A DNA stretch of 50,192 bases from Paracoccaceae bacterium (GTDB lineage: Bacteria; Pseudomonadota; Alphaproteobacteria; Rhodobacterales; Rhodobacteraceae), in the NCBI GenBank assembly GCA_012270125.1, contig JAAXIY010000025.1, forward strand, positions 1-50,192, in the 5' to 3' direction. A program made the translations under genes and the position numbers. Under the pieces are notes generated by a model. The model saw only the letters and a list, made by a program, of their open reading frames with translations. It made no database searches and had not been told where the DNA came from. Shown here piece by piece: positions 35,602-43,669 of this stretch. Positions within the stretch are counted from its first letter, which is position 1. Each line of letters starts with the position of its first letter.

Positions 35602-37140
35602 ATGACGGGCGAGTTATCACGAAAAAAACCTATTGTTAATATAGTTTGGTTTAAAAAGGATCTGCGTTCGTCAGATCATAAGCCTTTAAGTGAAGCCGCG
35701 TCGAATGAGTATCCGGTTTTACCACTATATGTTTTTGAGCCTGATTATTGGGAACAAAAAGACACGTCCCAACGGCACTGGGAATTTACAAAGCAATCTT
35801 TAGAATCCTTAAGGCAAGACTTAGGAGTTATGGGCCAAGCCTTGGTTTTTCTTCAAGGCAACATTTTAGAAGTTTTTGATCAATTACTCAAAACGTTTGA
35901 AATTAATGCCATTTATGCGCATCAAGAAACCGGTAATGCTTGGACATACGCACGCGATATATCTGTTCGGTCGTGGGCGCGTCTACGCGGCATAAAATTA
36001 ATAGAATACCAAAATAATACAATAATTAGAGGTTTAACGAACAGAGACATCTGGTCAACTGAACGAGATAATTTTTTGTCCAAGCCCACTTTAAAGAAGC
36101 CATATATAAGACCTATTGATGCGGAGCTTTCTGAAATTTCAACTAAGATGAAATTTAAAGGGAGTACTGTTTTAAAAAATAAACAAATAGGTGGTTCACA
36201 AAATGGCTGGAGATATTTGGAAAGTTTTTTGGAGGGACGAGGAAATCATTACAGAGTTGAAATGTCTTCTCCTCTTTTAGCTGAGAGAGCCTGCTCAAGA
36301 ATTTCACCCTATCTAGCCTATGGAAATTTATCAGTTAGAGAAATTTTTCAGTTTTTACATGAAAATCATCCTAAAATAAAACAAATGTCTCCCTCAATAA
36401 AATCGTTTAAATCGCGTCTGGCTTGGAAAGATCATTTCAGTCAAAAGCTTGAAGATGATTTTTCAATTGAAACAACATGTTTACATAAGTCCTTTGAAAA
36501 TTTGCGGCCATTAGTTCCAGATCATATTCTTCTATCTGCTTGGGAGAACGGAGAAACTGGGTTTCCATTCTTAGACGCATGTATGCGTTATTTGAGAGCA
36601 ACCGGCTGGATCAATTTTAGAATGCGAGCTATGCTTATGTCTTTTGCTTCTTATCATCTTTGGTTGGACTGGCGGGCATCTGGTCAAATTCTTGCAAAAT
36701 TTTTTACCGACTATGATCCAGGCATTCATTGGCCTCAAGTCCAAATGCAGTCGGGAACTACCGGCATAAACACGGTCAGGATGTATAATCCAATAAAACA
36801 AGGAATTGACCAAGACCCCAATGCAACTTTTATCCGTAAATGGGTTCCTGAGCTGGGTCATCTTTCAACTGCCGAAATACATAAAGTTGGCACCGAAAAT
36901 TTTAATGCAGTTAATTTTGAAACACATTACCCTAGACCCGTTGTGGACTTAGCTAAGGCAGGAAGGGAGGCTCGAGAAAAAGTATGGGCAGTCAGAAGAT
37001 TGCATGGTTTCAAAAGTCAAGCAAAACAGATAGTCAAAAAACATGGTAGTCGGCAAAATAGGTCAAAGGATTTCGTAAACGATCGCCTAGAAATAAAACC
37101 TAAAGCCAGGGTTAACATTCAGAAGAGCTTTGAATTCTGA
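35602..37140 (+). CDS. Cryptochrome/photolyase family protein (deoxyribodipyrimidine photolyase)
   Basis: This is an FAD-dependent, blue-light enzyme expected to repair UV-induced pyrimidine dimers. The N-terminal photolyase alpha/beta domain opens with NIVWFKKDLRSSDH, and the FAD-binding helical domain begins near residue 225. Blocks such as ISPYLAYGNLSVREI and TGFPFLDACMRYL belong to the FAD site. ATG 35602 is chosen because CAGGAG lies 11 bp upstream, and the earlier ATG 35569 has no such support. That gives 512 residues. Whether it acts on cyclobutane dimers or (6-4) products is unclear from sequence. The tail after residue 450 is basic. Its stop overlaps the start of the DUF2256 gene. 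Confidence 0.93.
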   Translation: MTGELSRKKPIVNIVWFKKDLRSSDHKPLSEAASNEYPVLPLYVFEPDYWEQKDTSQRHWEFTKQSLESLRQDLGVMGQALVFLQGNILEVFDQLLKTFEINAIYAHQETGNAWTYARDISVRSWARLRGIKLIEYQNNTIIRGLTNRDIWSTERDNFLSKPTLKKPYIRPIDAELSEISTKMKFKGSTVLKNKQIGGSQNGWRYLESFLEGRGNHYRVEMSSPLLAERACSRISPYLAYGNLSVREIFQFLHENHPKIKQMSPSIKSFKSRLAWKDHFSQKLEDDFSIETTCLHKSFENLRPLVPDHILLSAWENGETGFPFLDACMRYLRATGWINFRMRAMLMSFASYHLWLDWRASGQILAKFFTDYDPGIHWPQVQMQSGTTGINTVRMYNPIKQGIDQDPNATFIRKWVPELGHLSTAEIHKVGTENFNAVNFETHYPRPVVDLAKAGREAREKVWAVRRLHGFKSQAKQIVKKHGSRQNRSKDFVNDRLEIKPKARVNIQKSFEF

Positions 37141-37307
37141 TGGCAAAAATGCAAAAGAAATCGGATCTACCAAAAAAAATATGTAAAATATGTGGCCTAC
37201 CATTCGCCTGGAGGAAAAAGTGGGAGAGAGACTGGACAGAAATTAAATTCTGCAGTGAGAGATGTAAGAGAGCAAGCCGGTTAAAAAAAATTGGTAAAAA
37301 TAAATAA
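37140..37307 (+). CDS. DUF2256 small Cys-rich protein
   Basis: A 55-residue gene starts with the A of the photolyase stop codon (TGATG) and ends at TAA 37307. Its product has CKICG at residues 15-19 and CSERC at 38-42, so the four cysteines 15, 18, 38 and 42 could form a zinc site. The aromatic block FAWRKKWERDW lies between the two pairs. The pattern fits DUF2256, a family often found beside photolyase genes as I recall. The protein is strongly basic. The function is unknown, but tight coupling suggests a role linked to the photolyase. Confidence 0.85.
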   Translation: MAKMQKKSDLPKKICKICGLPFAWRKKWERDWTEIKFCSERCKRASRLKKIGKNK

Positions 37308-37370
37308 CCAATTATTGACTTTCCTAATTTAGCGTTTAACTGAACAGTAGCAGTATACCGAGGTAGACAG

Positions 37371-39512
37371 ATGATTCAGTTGGCTGAAAAATTAGGAATG
37401 AAAATTTCGACAAATTTTGTTGACTTTATTGAGAAAGAAGTTTTGCCAAATACTAACGTTACAGCTGAGAAGTTTTGGCACGGCCTTGCAACATTAGTTA
37501 ATGAGTTGACTCCGCAAAACAAAGCGTTGCTTGACAAGCGAAGATATTTACAAAAACAAATTAATGAGTGGCATGAGCTAAATAGCAATAATGATCTTGA
37601 TTTAGCTGAATATAAGGAGTTTTTATACTCAATCGGATATCTCGTACCCAAAGGCGAATCCTTTTCCATCGATACAGATAAAGTTGATCCAGAAGTTTCT
37701 CAGGTCGCGGGGCCTCAGCTAGTTGTTCCCGTCATGAACGCTCGTTTCGCTTTAAATGCAGCAAATGCTAGATGGGGTTCGCTTTATGACGCTCTTTATG
37801 GGACAGATTCAATAAGTGGCGAAAATAAAACAACTTCTTACGATACGGAAAGAGGAAAAAGGGTAATTGAATGGGGCCGAAATTTCCTTGATGAAACATT
37901 TCCTCTTAATGGTATTTCCTGGAAAGATGCTACTCTTTTAACAATAAACAACGGCACGCTCTGCGTCTCAGGCAATAATTTGAAAAATGAAAAAAGCTTT
38001 GTCGGTTATTCTGGAAAAGTCGAAGAGCCAAATTGCATTGTATTACGGAACAACAATTTGCACGTACGTTTAGAAATTGACCCAATCAGTGAGGTCGGGT
38101 CGTCTGACTTGGCCGGAATATCGGATATTATACTTGAGTCCGCGATTTCTACGATAATGGACTGTGAAGACAGTATCGCTGCAGTTGATGCGTCTGATAA
38201 GATTGTTGCTTATAGAAACTGGCTCGGTTTGATGAAGGGTGACCTTTCTGAAAAAGTAACAAAAAAAGGTAAAACGTTTATAAGGACCTTGAACGAAGAC
38301 TTCTCTTATAAAACTCCAAGTGGCGAAGTGAGCACTCTCAAAGGAAAGAGTTTGATGTTGGTAAGAAATGTTGGCCATTTAATGACTACACCGACAGTCC
38401 TTGACCAAAATGACGAAGAGGTATTTGAGGGGCTTCTTGATGCGCTGTGTACGGTTACAATTGCATTGCATGATGTGAGTCGTGAGGGAGGAAATTCCTC
38501 CTGTGGTTCAATTTATGTAGTGAAGCCCAAAATGCATGGGCCAGAGGAAGTGGAATTTGCGTGCAGAACCTTTAGTCTTGTGGAGGAAATACTTGGTCTG
38601 CCCTTAAATACTGTAAAAATAGGGATAATGGATGAGGAAAGGCGGACTTCTGTAAACCTTTTTGAGTGTATTCGTGCTGCTAAATCACGGGTCGCCTTCA
38701 TTAATACGGGGTTTTTAGATCGAACTGGCGATGAAATTCACACAAGCATGAAAGCTGGGGTGATGCTTCGTAAAAGTGACATGAAAACCTCTAAATGGAT
38801 CGAAGCCTATGAGAATGGAAATGTCGATATAGGCCTAGAGTGTGGATTGCAAGGAAAAGCTCAAATAGGGAAGGGTATGTGGGCTATGCCCGATCAAATG
38901 TCAGATATGCTTGAACAAAAAATACAGCACCCAATGGCAGGCGCAAATTGTGCCTGGGTTCCCTCACCAACTGCTGCAACTTTGCACGCAACGCATTATC
39001 ACAAAATCAACGTTCAAAAACGCCAGCAAGAAATTAAAGCCCTAGGATCTAGAAGTTGTTTGGACGATTTATTGCAGGTTCCACTTCAATCAAGCGATGC
39101 ACTAACTGAAAGTGAAAAAGAACGAGAAATTGATAACAACTGTCAAGGGATTTTGGGGTATGTTGTTCGCTGGGTAGATCAAGGTATCGGATGTTCAAAA
39201 GTTCCAGATATTGATAATATTCAGTTAATGGAGGACAGAGCAACTTGTAGAATATCTTCTCAAAGTTTAAGTAACTGGCTTTGTCACAATTACGTAAAAC
39301 ACGATCAGGTTTTGAGGTCTTTGAAAAAAATGGCTGCTGTTGTTGATGCGCAAAACGCCGATGATGAAAATTACAGAGCCATGTCTCCTGATTTTAATAC
39401 TGAGGCCTTTCTAGCAGCCTATGATTTAATTTTCGATGGCGAAGCTCAGCCTTCAGGTTACACAGAGCCTATTCTTCATAAACGGCGATTAGAAATTAAA
39501 AATAAAGTTTAA
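37371..39512 (+). CDS. glcB: Malate synthase G
   Basis: Malate synthase G condenses glyoxylate with acetyl-CoA to give malate, allowing growth on C2 compounds or glycolate. The 713-residue size is diagnostic of the G isoform. Recognisable blocks include the DCEDSIAAVDA acidic loop near 264, GIMDEERRTSVN near 420, FINTGFLDRTGDEIHTS near 445 and NCAWVPSPTAATLHATHYH near 530. The ATG has GAGGTAGACAG upstream. Isocitrate lyase and the glycolate oxidase subunits are not in the window. Confidence 0.97.
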   Translation: MIQLAEKLGMKISTNFVDFIEKEVLPNTNVTAEKFWHGLATLVNELTPQNKALLDKRRYLQKQINEWHELNSNNDLDLAEYKEFLYSIGYLVPKGESFSIDTDKVDPEVSQVAGPQLVVPVMNARFALNAANARWGSLYDALYGTDSISGENKTTSYDTERGKRVIEWGRNFLDETFPLNGISWKDATLLTINNGTLCVSGNNLKNEKSFVGYSGKVEEPNCIVLRNNNLHVRLEIDPISEVGSSDLAGISDIILESAISTIMDCEDSIAAVDASDKIVAYRNWLGLMKGDLSEKVTKKGKTFIRTLNEDFSYKTPSGEVSTLKGKSLMLVRNVGHLMTTPTVLDQNDEEVFEGLLDALCTVTIALHDVSREGGNSSCGSIYVVKPKMHGPEEVEFACRTFSLVEEILGLPLNTVKIGIMDEERRTSVNLFECIRAAKSRVAFINTGFLDRTGDEIHTSMKAGVMLRKSDMKTSKWIEAYENGNVDIGLECGLQGKAQIGKGMWAMPDQMSDMLEQKIQHPMAGANCAWVPSPTAATLHATHYHKINVQKRQQEIKALGSRSCLDDLLQVPLQSSDALTESEKEREIDNNCQGILGYVVRWVDQGIGCSKVPDIDNIQLMEDRATCRISSQSLSNWLCHNYVKHDQVLRSLKKMAAVVDAQNADDENYRAMSPDFNTEAFLAAYDLIFDGEAQPSGYTEPILHKRRLEIKNKV

Positions 39513-39644
39513 GCGATATTATTTCAGTCGCCTAATTTTTTGTCGCTTTCTTTTATTAGATGATTATTTTTCTAAAATAAAAGTAGTGCTCCGTTTACGG
39601 ACAACTTCAAATGTGTATATCTATCATCATAGGGGGCTCTGGTG

Positions 39645-40397
39645 ATGTCACGTCCAGTTATTGGTATAATGGGAAATTATTACCTGATTAATGATCAGTA
39701 TCCTGCACATGCTGCTGGAACAATGAATTGTGAGGCAATCGTTGATCTCTGCGATGCTACTCCTCTAATCATACCAGGCGATCCAAATTTTGTGAAAGTA
39801 GATGAGCTTATGAGGATCTGTGATGGTTTTTTATTCACCGGTGGTCGGCCAAATGTTCATCCATCAGAATATGGAATTCAGGCAACAGAAGCTCATGGGG
39901 AATTTGACAGAGCACGTGATGCTGTAAGTTTATCACTCATAAGATCTTGTGTAAAATTAGGACAGCCTATCTTTGGAATTTGCCGTGGGTTTCAAGAGGT
40001 GGCAGTTGCTTTTGGTAGTGAACTGCATCCAGAAATAAGGGATATACCGGATAGAGATAATCATAGAATGCCTCCTGAAGGAACTTTGGAAGAAAAATTT
40101 GCTTTAAGGCACGAAGTGACAGTTTCCGAGACAGGACCTTTCAAGAAATTATTTGGAAAAAATAAAGTTTTAACAAATACATTACATGGTCAGGGAATAA
40201 TGAAACCGGGTGAAAGGGTAATTATAGATGGATATGCTCATGATGGTACGCCAGAAGCACTTTACATTGCGGATGCGCCAGGTTTCACTTTGTCTGTTCA
40301 ATGGCATCCGGAATATCGCGCGTCGCAGGATGAAGTATCCAGACCACTCTTTGAGGCTTTTGGAAAAGCCACTAAAGAATTTCATCAATCGCGTTGA
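39645..40397 (+). CDS. Class-I glutamine amidotransferase-like hydrolase (peptidase C26, PuuD-like)
   Basis: The 250-residue protein has the nucleophile elbow GICRGFQEV, with Cys113, and the catalytic pair in QWHPEY (His221, Glu223). A third block, LTNTLHGQGI near 177, is typical of gamma-glutamyl-gamma-aminobutyrate hydrolases. It probably hydrolyses a gamma-glutamyl amide, in putrescine or a related amine pathway, but no other genes of that pathway are nearby. AGGGG at 39631-39635 serves either ATG 39645 or GTG 39642; the ATG is chosen. Confidence 0.88.
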   Translation: MSRPVIGIMGNYYLINDQYPAHAAGTMNCEAIVDLCDATPLIIPGDPNFVKVDELMRICDGFLFTGGRPNVHPSEYGIQATEAHGEFDRARDAVSLSLIRSCVKLGQPIFGICRGFQEVAVAFGSELHPEIRDIPDRDNHRMPPEGTLEEKFALRHEVTVSETGPFKKLFGKNKVLTNTLHGQGIMKPGERVIIDGYAHDGTPEALYIADAPGFTLSVQWHPEYRASQDEVSRPLFEAFGKATKEFHQSR

Positions 40398-40403
40398 ATT
40401 TAA

Positions 40404-41597
40404 TTAAGTCACTTTTTTCCTTTTTTGGAATTTAGGATCTTGCCATAATTCGCGAGACATTATTCGAGCTAAGATCGCTATTGCCCGCTCTACATCGTCA
40501 GCATCGATGAATAAAGGTGTAAATCCAAACCGCATGACATCTGGAGCCCTAAAGTCTCCGATTAGCCCGTGCTCAATACAAGCCTGCATCGCAGCATATC
40601 CATTTTGAAAAGAAAATGATACTTGGCTGCCGCGGTTTTTTGGGTTTCGAGGCGTGATCAAGCTCAACATGGGGCAATATCTTTCTACGCCCTTTATGAA
40701 CTGCTCAGTGAGATCAATAGAAGCCCTTCTGACATCGGATATATTTACTTTATCCCAAATATCTAGTGATGCTTCTAAAGCGGCAAGACCAATAACTGGA
40801 GGTGTTCCTATTCTCATACGGTCAATTCCCACTGCTGGATTGTATTGTAACGAAAAGTCAAAAGGCTTTTCATGGCCTAGCCATCCTGAAAGGCACGGAT
40901 CTAAAGAATTTATCAATTTAGGATTTACGTAAGTAAAGGCAGGAGATCCAGGGCCACCATTTAAATATTTGTAAGTACATCCAACAGCGAGATCTACATC
41001 TAGTTCAGTCAAGTTTGTATCAATAGCTCCCGCTGAATGTGCTAAATCCAAGATTACAAGAGCTCCACTTTTCTTTGCGGCCGTTAGGATATTTTGAGTT
41101 TCATAGCGGCGGCCTGTTTTGTAATCGACTTCCGTAAAAAAAATAGCGGCAACATTTTCATTGATATTTTCAATTAATTTATCTGTAGGCACAATATTTA
41201 ATGCGTAGTCAGGCCCCATCATATTTACCAATCCTTGTGCAGCATAAATATCTGAAGGAAAGTTGCTAGAGTCAGTAAGTAGAATTTTTCTATTTCTTTG
41301 ATGCTTAACTGCACTTGCCAAAGCCTGAAAAACTTTAATGGTCAAGGTATCGCCGACTGTGATTGTATTTTCGGCTGCTCCTACTAGTCTGGCAATCCTA
41401 TTTCCAACCTTATTTGGCTGTTCCATCCAGCCGGCTTTATTCCATCCAGTTACAATCATTTCGCCCCACTCATTATTAAGGGTGTGTTCAACACGCTTTT
41501 GGGCTGATATGGGCAGGGGGCCAAGAGAGTTCCCATCTAAGTAAATTACTCCTTTAGGCAAAAAAAATTTTGATTTCGTTTCAACGAAGTCACTCAT
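40404..41597 (-). CDS. kynU: Kynureninase
   Basis: Kynureninase is a PLP enzyme that splits L-kynurenine into anthranilate and alanine. The N-terminal block YLDGNSLGPLP is at about 19-29, WNKAGWMEQ near 52 and the PLP lysine, K210, sits in VGCTYKYLNGGPGSPAF. The 397-residue length is normal. It overlaps the upstream SDR gene by four bases (ATGA), so the two are translated together. Tryptophan dioxygenase and kynurenine formamidase genes are not in the window. Confidence 0.95.
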   Translation of the reverse strand: MSDFVETKSKFFLPKGVIYLDGNSLGPLPISAQKRVEHTLNNEWGEMIVTGWNKAGWMEQPNKVGNRIARLVGAAENTITVGDTLTIKVFQALASAVKHQRNRKILLTDSSNFPSDIYAAQGLVNMMGPDYALNIVPTDKLIENINENVAAIFFTEVDYKTGRRYETQNILTAAKKSGALVILDLAHSAGAIDTNLTELDVDLAVGCTYKYLNGGPGSPAFTYVNPKLINSLDPCLSGWLGHEKPFDFSLQYNPAVGIDRMRIGTPPVIGLAALEASLDIWDKVNISDVRRASIDLTEQFIKGVERYCPMLSLITPRNPKNRGSQVSFSFQNGYAAMQACIEHGLIGDFRAPDVMRFGFTPLFIDADDVERAIAILARIMSRELWQDPKFQKRKKVT

Positions 41598-42346
41598 ACT
41601 TTTCCACCGGAGATTTCAATTGCTTGGCCGTTTATACTTTTAGCCGCTTGGCTACAGAGCCATAGAGCTGTCTGGGCAATTTCGTCGGCTTCGATTAATT
41701 TTTTATGTGGATTTGAATTAACCATCAATTTTTGTGCATCGTTTTCACTAATGCCTTTGGACATCATTGCTTTTATGTTGTTGTCAATAATTGGAGTGTT
41801 TACGTAGCCTGGACAAATAGCGTTAAATGTTATGGGCCCGCCAATATATTCTTCACTATATGTCTTAATCAACCCTAGCACACCATGTTTTGAAGCACTA
41901 TATGCGCCTGCCCCTTTTAACCCTTTGATCCCTGCTATTGAGGAGATCGCAATTACTCGGCCCCAATCGGTCTCGAGCATTGACTTCATCGCTTCTCGTA
42001 TCGTTAAGAACGTACCGTCTAGGTTTGTACTTATGATTTTTCTCCAAAAATCTAAATCAGTATTTTGCAGTTTTCTTCCTTCAGCAATTCCCGCATTTGC
42101 AATACAAATTTGGATAGGTCCAAATTTGGATACTGCTTCAGCAACAATATCTGAGACTTCTTTCTCGTCAGAAACATCCATTTTTAAAGCAGAGATATTT
42201 GTGCTCGTCATAGCTACTTCTTGAAGTATTTTAGATCTGCGACCTGTAATTGTTACCTTTGCACCTTTTTTTGCAAATAATTCTGCAATTGCACGACCTA
42301 TACCGGTTCCGCCTCCCGTTATTAGTACGTGTTTATCTGTTATCAT
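41594..42346 (-). CDS. SDR family NAD(P)-dependent oxidoreductase
   Basis: A classical short-chain dehydrogenase/reductase. The cofactor loop TGGGTGIG is at residues 10-17, NAGIA near 84, and the catalytic Ser136, Tyr149 and Lys153 are all present. The length of 250 residues is normal. ATG 42346 is preferred because GAGGG lies 5 bp upstream, while the frame starts further up at GTG 42358. Its four-base overlap with kynU suggests a role in the same route, perhaps the breakdown of anthranilate-derived compounds; that is only an inference from position. The substrate is unknown. Confidence 0.9.
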   Translation of the reverse strand: MITDKHVLITGGGTGIGRAIAELFAKKGAKVTITGRRSKILQEVAMTSTNISALKMDVSDEKEVSDIVAEAVSKFGPIQICIANAGIAEGRKLQNTDLDFWRKIISTNLDGTFLTIREAMKSMLETDWGRVIAISSIAGIKGLKGAGAYSASKHGVLGLIKTYSEEYIGGPITFNAICPGYVNTPIIDNNIKAMMSKGISENDAQKLMVNSNPHKKLIEADEIAQTALWLCSQAAKSINGQAIEISGGKV

Positions 42347-42468
42347 TGAAACCCTCACTGTTGTGTGAAACTAATTGAAAAAATGAGGGTAGCAATAGTT
42401 AAATGTTATAAGTCAAATCGATCTAAGATGGATTGCACTGATAGGAATTTAAATTTTATGGAAAGCAA

Positions 42469-43422
42469 ATGAAAATTTTCTCAAATTTAATACTTTTCCT
42501 TTTTGGATTAAATTCTTTGCTACTAGCCAGTGAAGATATAGATGACAAGTACCCACAATCGGAACTGTACAACAAGCCAGTTGAGGTAATTCCAAATGTT
42601 TTTACAGCAATAGGGGCAACAGCCCCTCCAACTTATGAAAATGCTGGACATAACAATAATCTATCTTTCGTAGTAACGAATGAAGGTGTTGTTGTGATAA
42701 ACTCTGGAGCTTCAGTGAGACTTGCTGAGGCACTTCATAGTGAAATAATGAAGATAACTGATAAACCAATTAAATTAGTTATTAATGAAAATGGGCAAGG
42801 TCATGCGATTTTGGGCAATAAGTATTGGTCTCAAAAGGGAATTGATATTTTAGCTCATGAAGATGCAATTTTTGAAATCGAAGAAAATAGTCATTCAATT
42901 CTGCAAAGGATGAAATCCTACAATAAAGATAGAGCCGTTGGAACGGAAGTCGTGGTTCCAAACAAAAGCTTTTCGGAAAAATTTATTTTTACACTGGGAG
43001 GGTTGGAGTTTCATGTTCTTCACTTAGGCCCTGCACATGGGCCAGGTGATACCCAGGTTTGGTTGCCAGAATTATCTTTAATGATTGCTGGCGATATGGC
43101 TTTTCATGAACGCATGTTACCAATTTTTGAAAATACTTGTACCAAATGTTGGTTAGAAACATGGGACGAAAAATTTGCCCCTTTAAATGCACTTTATGTA
43201 ATCCCTGGTCATGGACATCCAACTAATATGGCGCAAGTTACGAGATTTACTCGGGACTATCTTGTTGATCTTAGGAAAAAAATATCTGAGGTGCTAGAAA
43301 ATGGTGGTGATCTGGCTGAGGCATTCTACGTGGACCAGCAGCGGTGGCGCTTACTAGATACTTTTGACGAACTTGCCAAAAGAAACGCTGGTCGGGTTTT
43401 TGAAGAAATGGAATTTGAGTAA
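42469..43422 (+). CDS. Exported MBL-fold protein with a non-canonical metal motif
   Basis: The 317-residue product has an N-terminal signal-like stretch (about 1-20) and a metallo-beta-lactamase fold. Where family members usually have HxHxDH, this protein reads N-E-N-G-Q-G-H-A (106-113). On alignment to the usual NTHxHxDHxxGN pattern, the four ligands become Asn, Gln, His and Ala. The later family elements are kept: H190 in GPAHGPGDT, D209 in AGDMAF and H248/H250 in PGHGHPT. It may bind a single metal or a different one, or it may be inactive. A CTKC pair at 224-227 is extra. GGAAAG lies shortly before the ATG. It is divergent from the SDR gene. Confidence 0.85.
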   Translation: MKIFSNLILFLFGLNSLLLASEDIDDKYPQSELYNKPVEVIPNVFTAIGATAPPTYENAGHNNNLSFVVTNEGVVVINSGASVRLAEALHSEIMKITDKPIKLVINENGQGHAILGNKYWSQKGIDILAHEDAIFEIEENSHSILQRMKSYNKDRAVGTEVVVPNKSFSEKFIFTLGGLEFHVLHLGPAHGPGDTQVWLPELSLMIAGDMAFHERMLPIFENTCTKCWLETWDEKFAPLNALYVIPGHGHPTNMAQVTRFTRDYLVDLRKKISEVLENGGDLAEAFYVDQQRWRLLDTFDELAKRNAGRVFEEMEFE

Positions 43423-43669
43423 TATTCTGTGGAACAATCTAAAGCCTAGAAAACTTTTTTTATTAGGTTGAAAATATAATCTGCTGAACCAGTTATGAAG
43501 TATTCAGGGTGACATTGTAGGGAGAGATGCCGCTTGTTGATAGAGAAAGAGACTTGCTTCCAATTTATCAATGGCGTAAGGCGACGCCTCAGTAATATTA
43601 GATTGTTTTGAGTCTTAATTAGATACCTAAAGCGGCTGTAATACATTTTGAAATAAAAGGATGACAACT
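43423..43669. other. Gap upstream of pntA
   Basis: This gap of about 247 bp may hold the promoter of pntAB, but I could not fix one by eye. A short frame of 22 codons (43527-43595) begins 3-4 bp after GGGAG; it is reported among the findings as a possible leader. A small AGGC-GAC-GCCT hairpin overlaps its end. Nothing else is supported. Confidence 0.4.
43655..43660 (+). promoter_or_regulatory. Ribosome site that favours the TTG start of pntA
   Basis: AAAAGG ends directly before ATG 43661, which leaves no spacer for that codon. The in-frame TTG at 43670 lies 9 bp after it. The TTG start also yields the N-terminus MKIGTPKE, usual for PntA. Confidence 0.65.

Noticed and set aside
39513-39600. 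Terminator after malate synthase G
   Set aside because: Only 4- to 6-bp stems with long loops could be drawn near the T-rich stretch; not strong enough to annotate.
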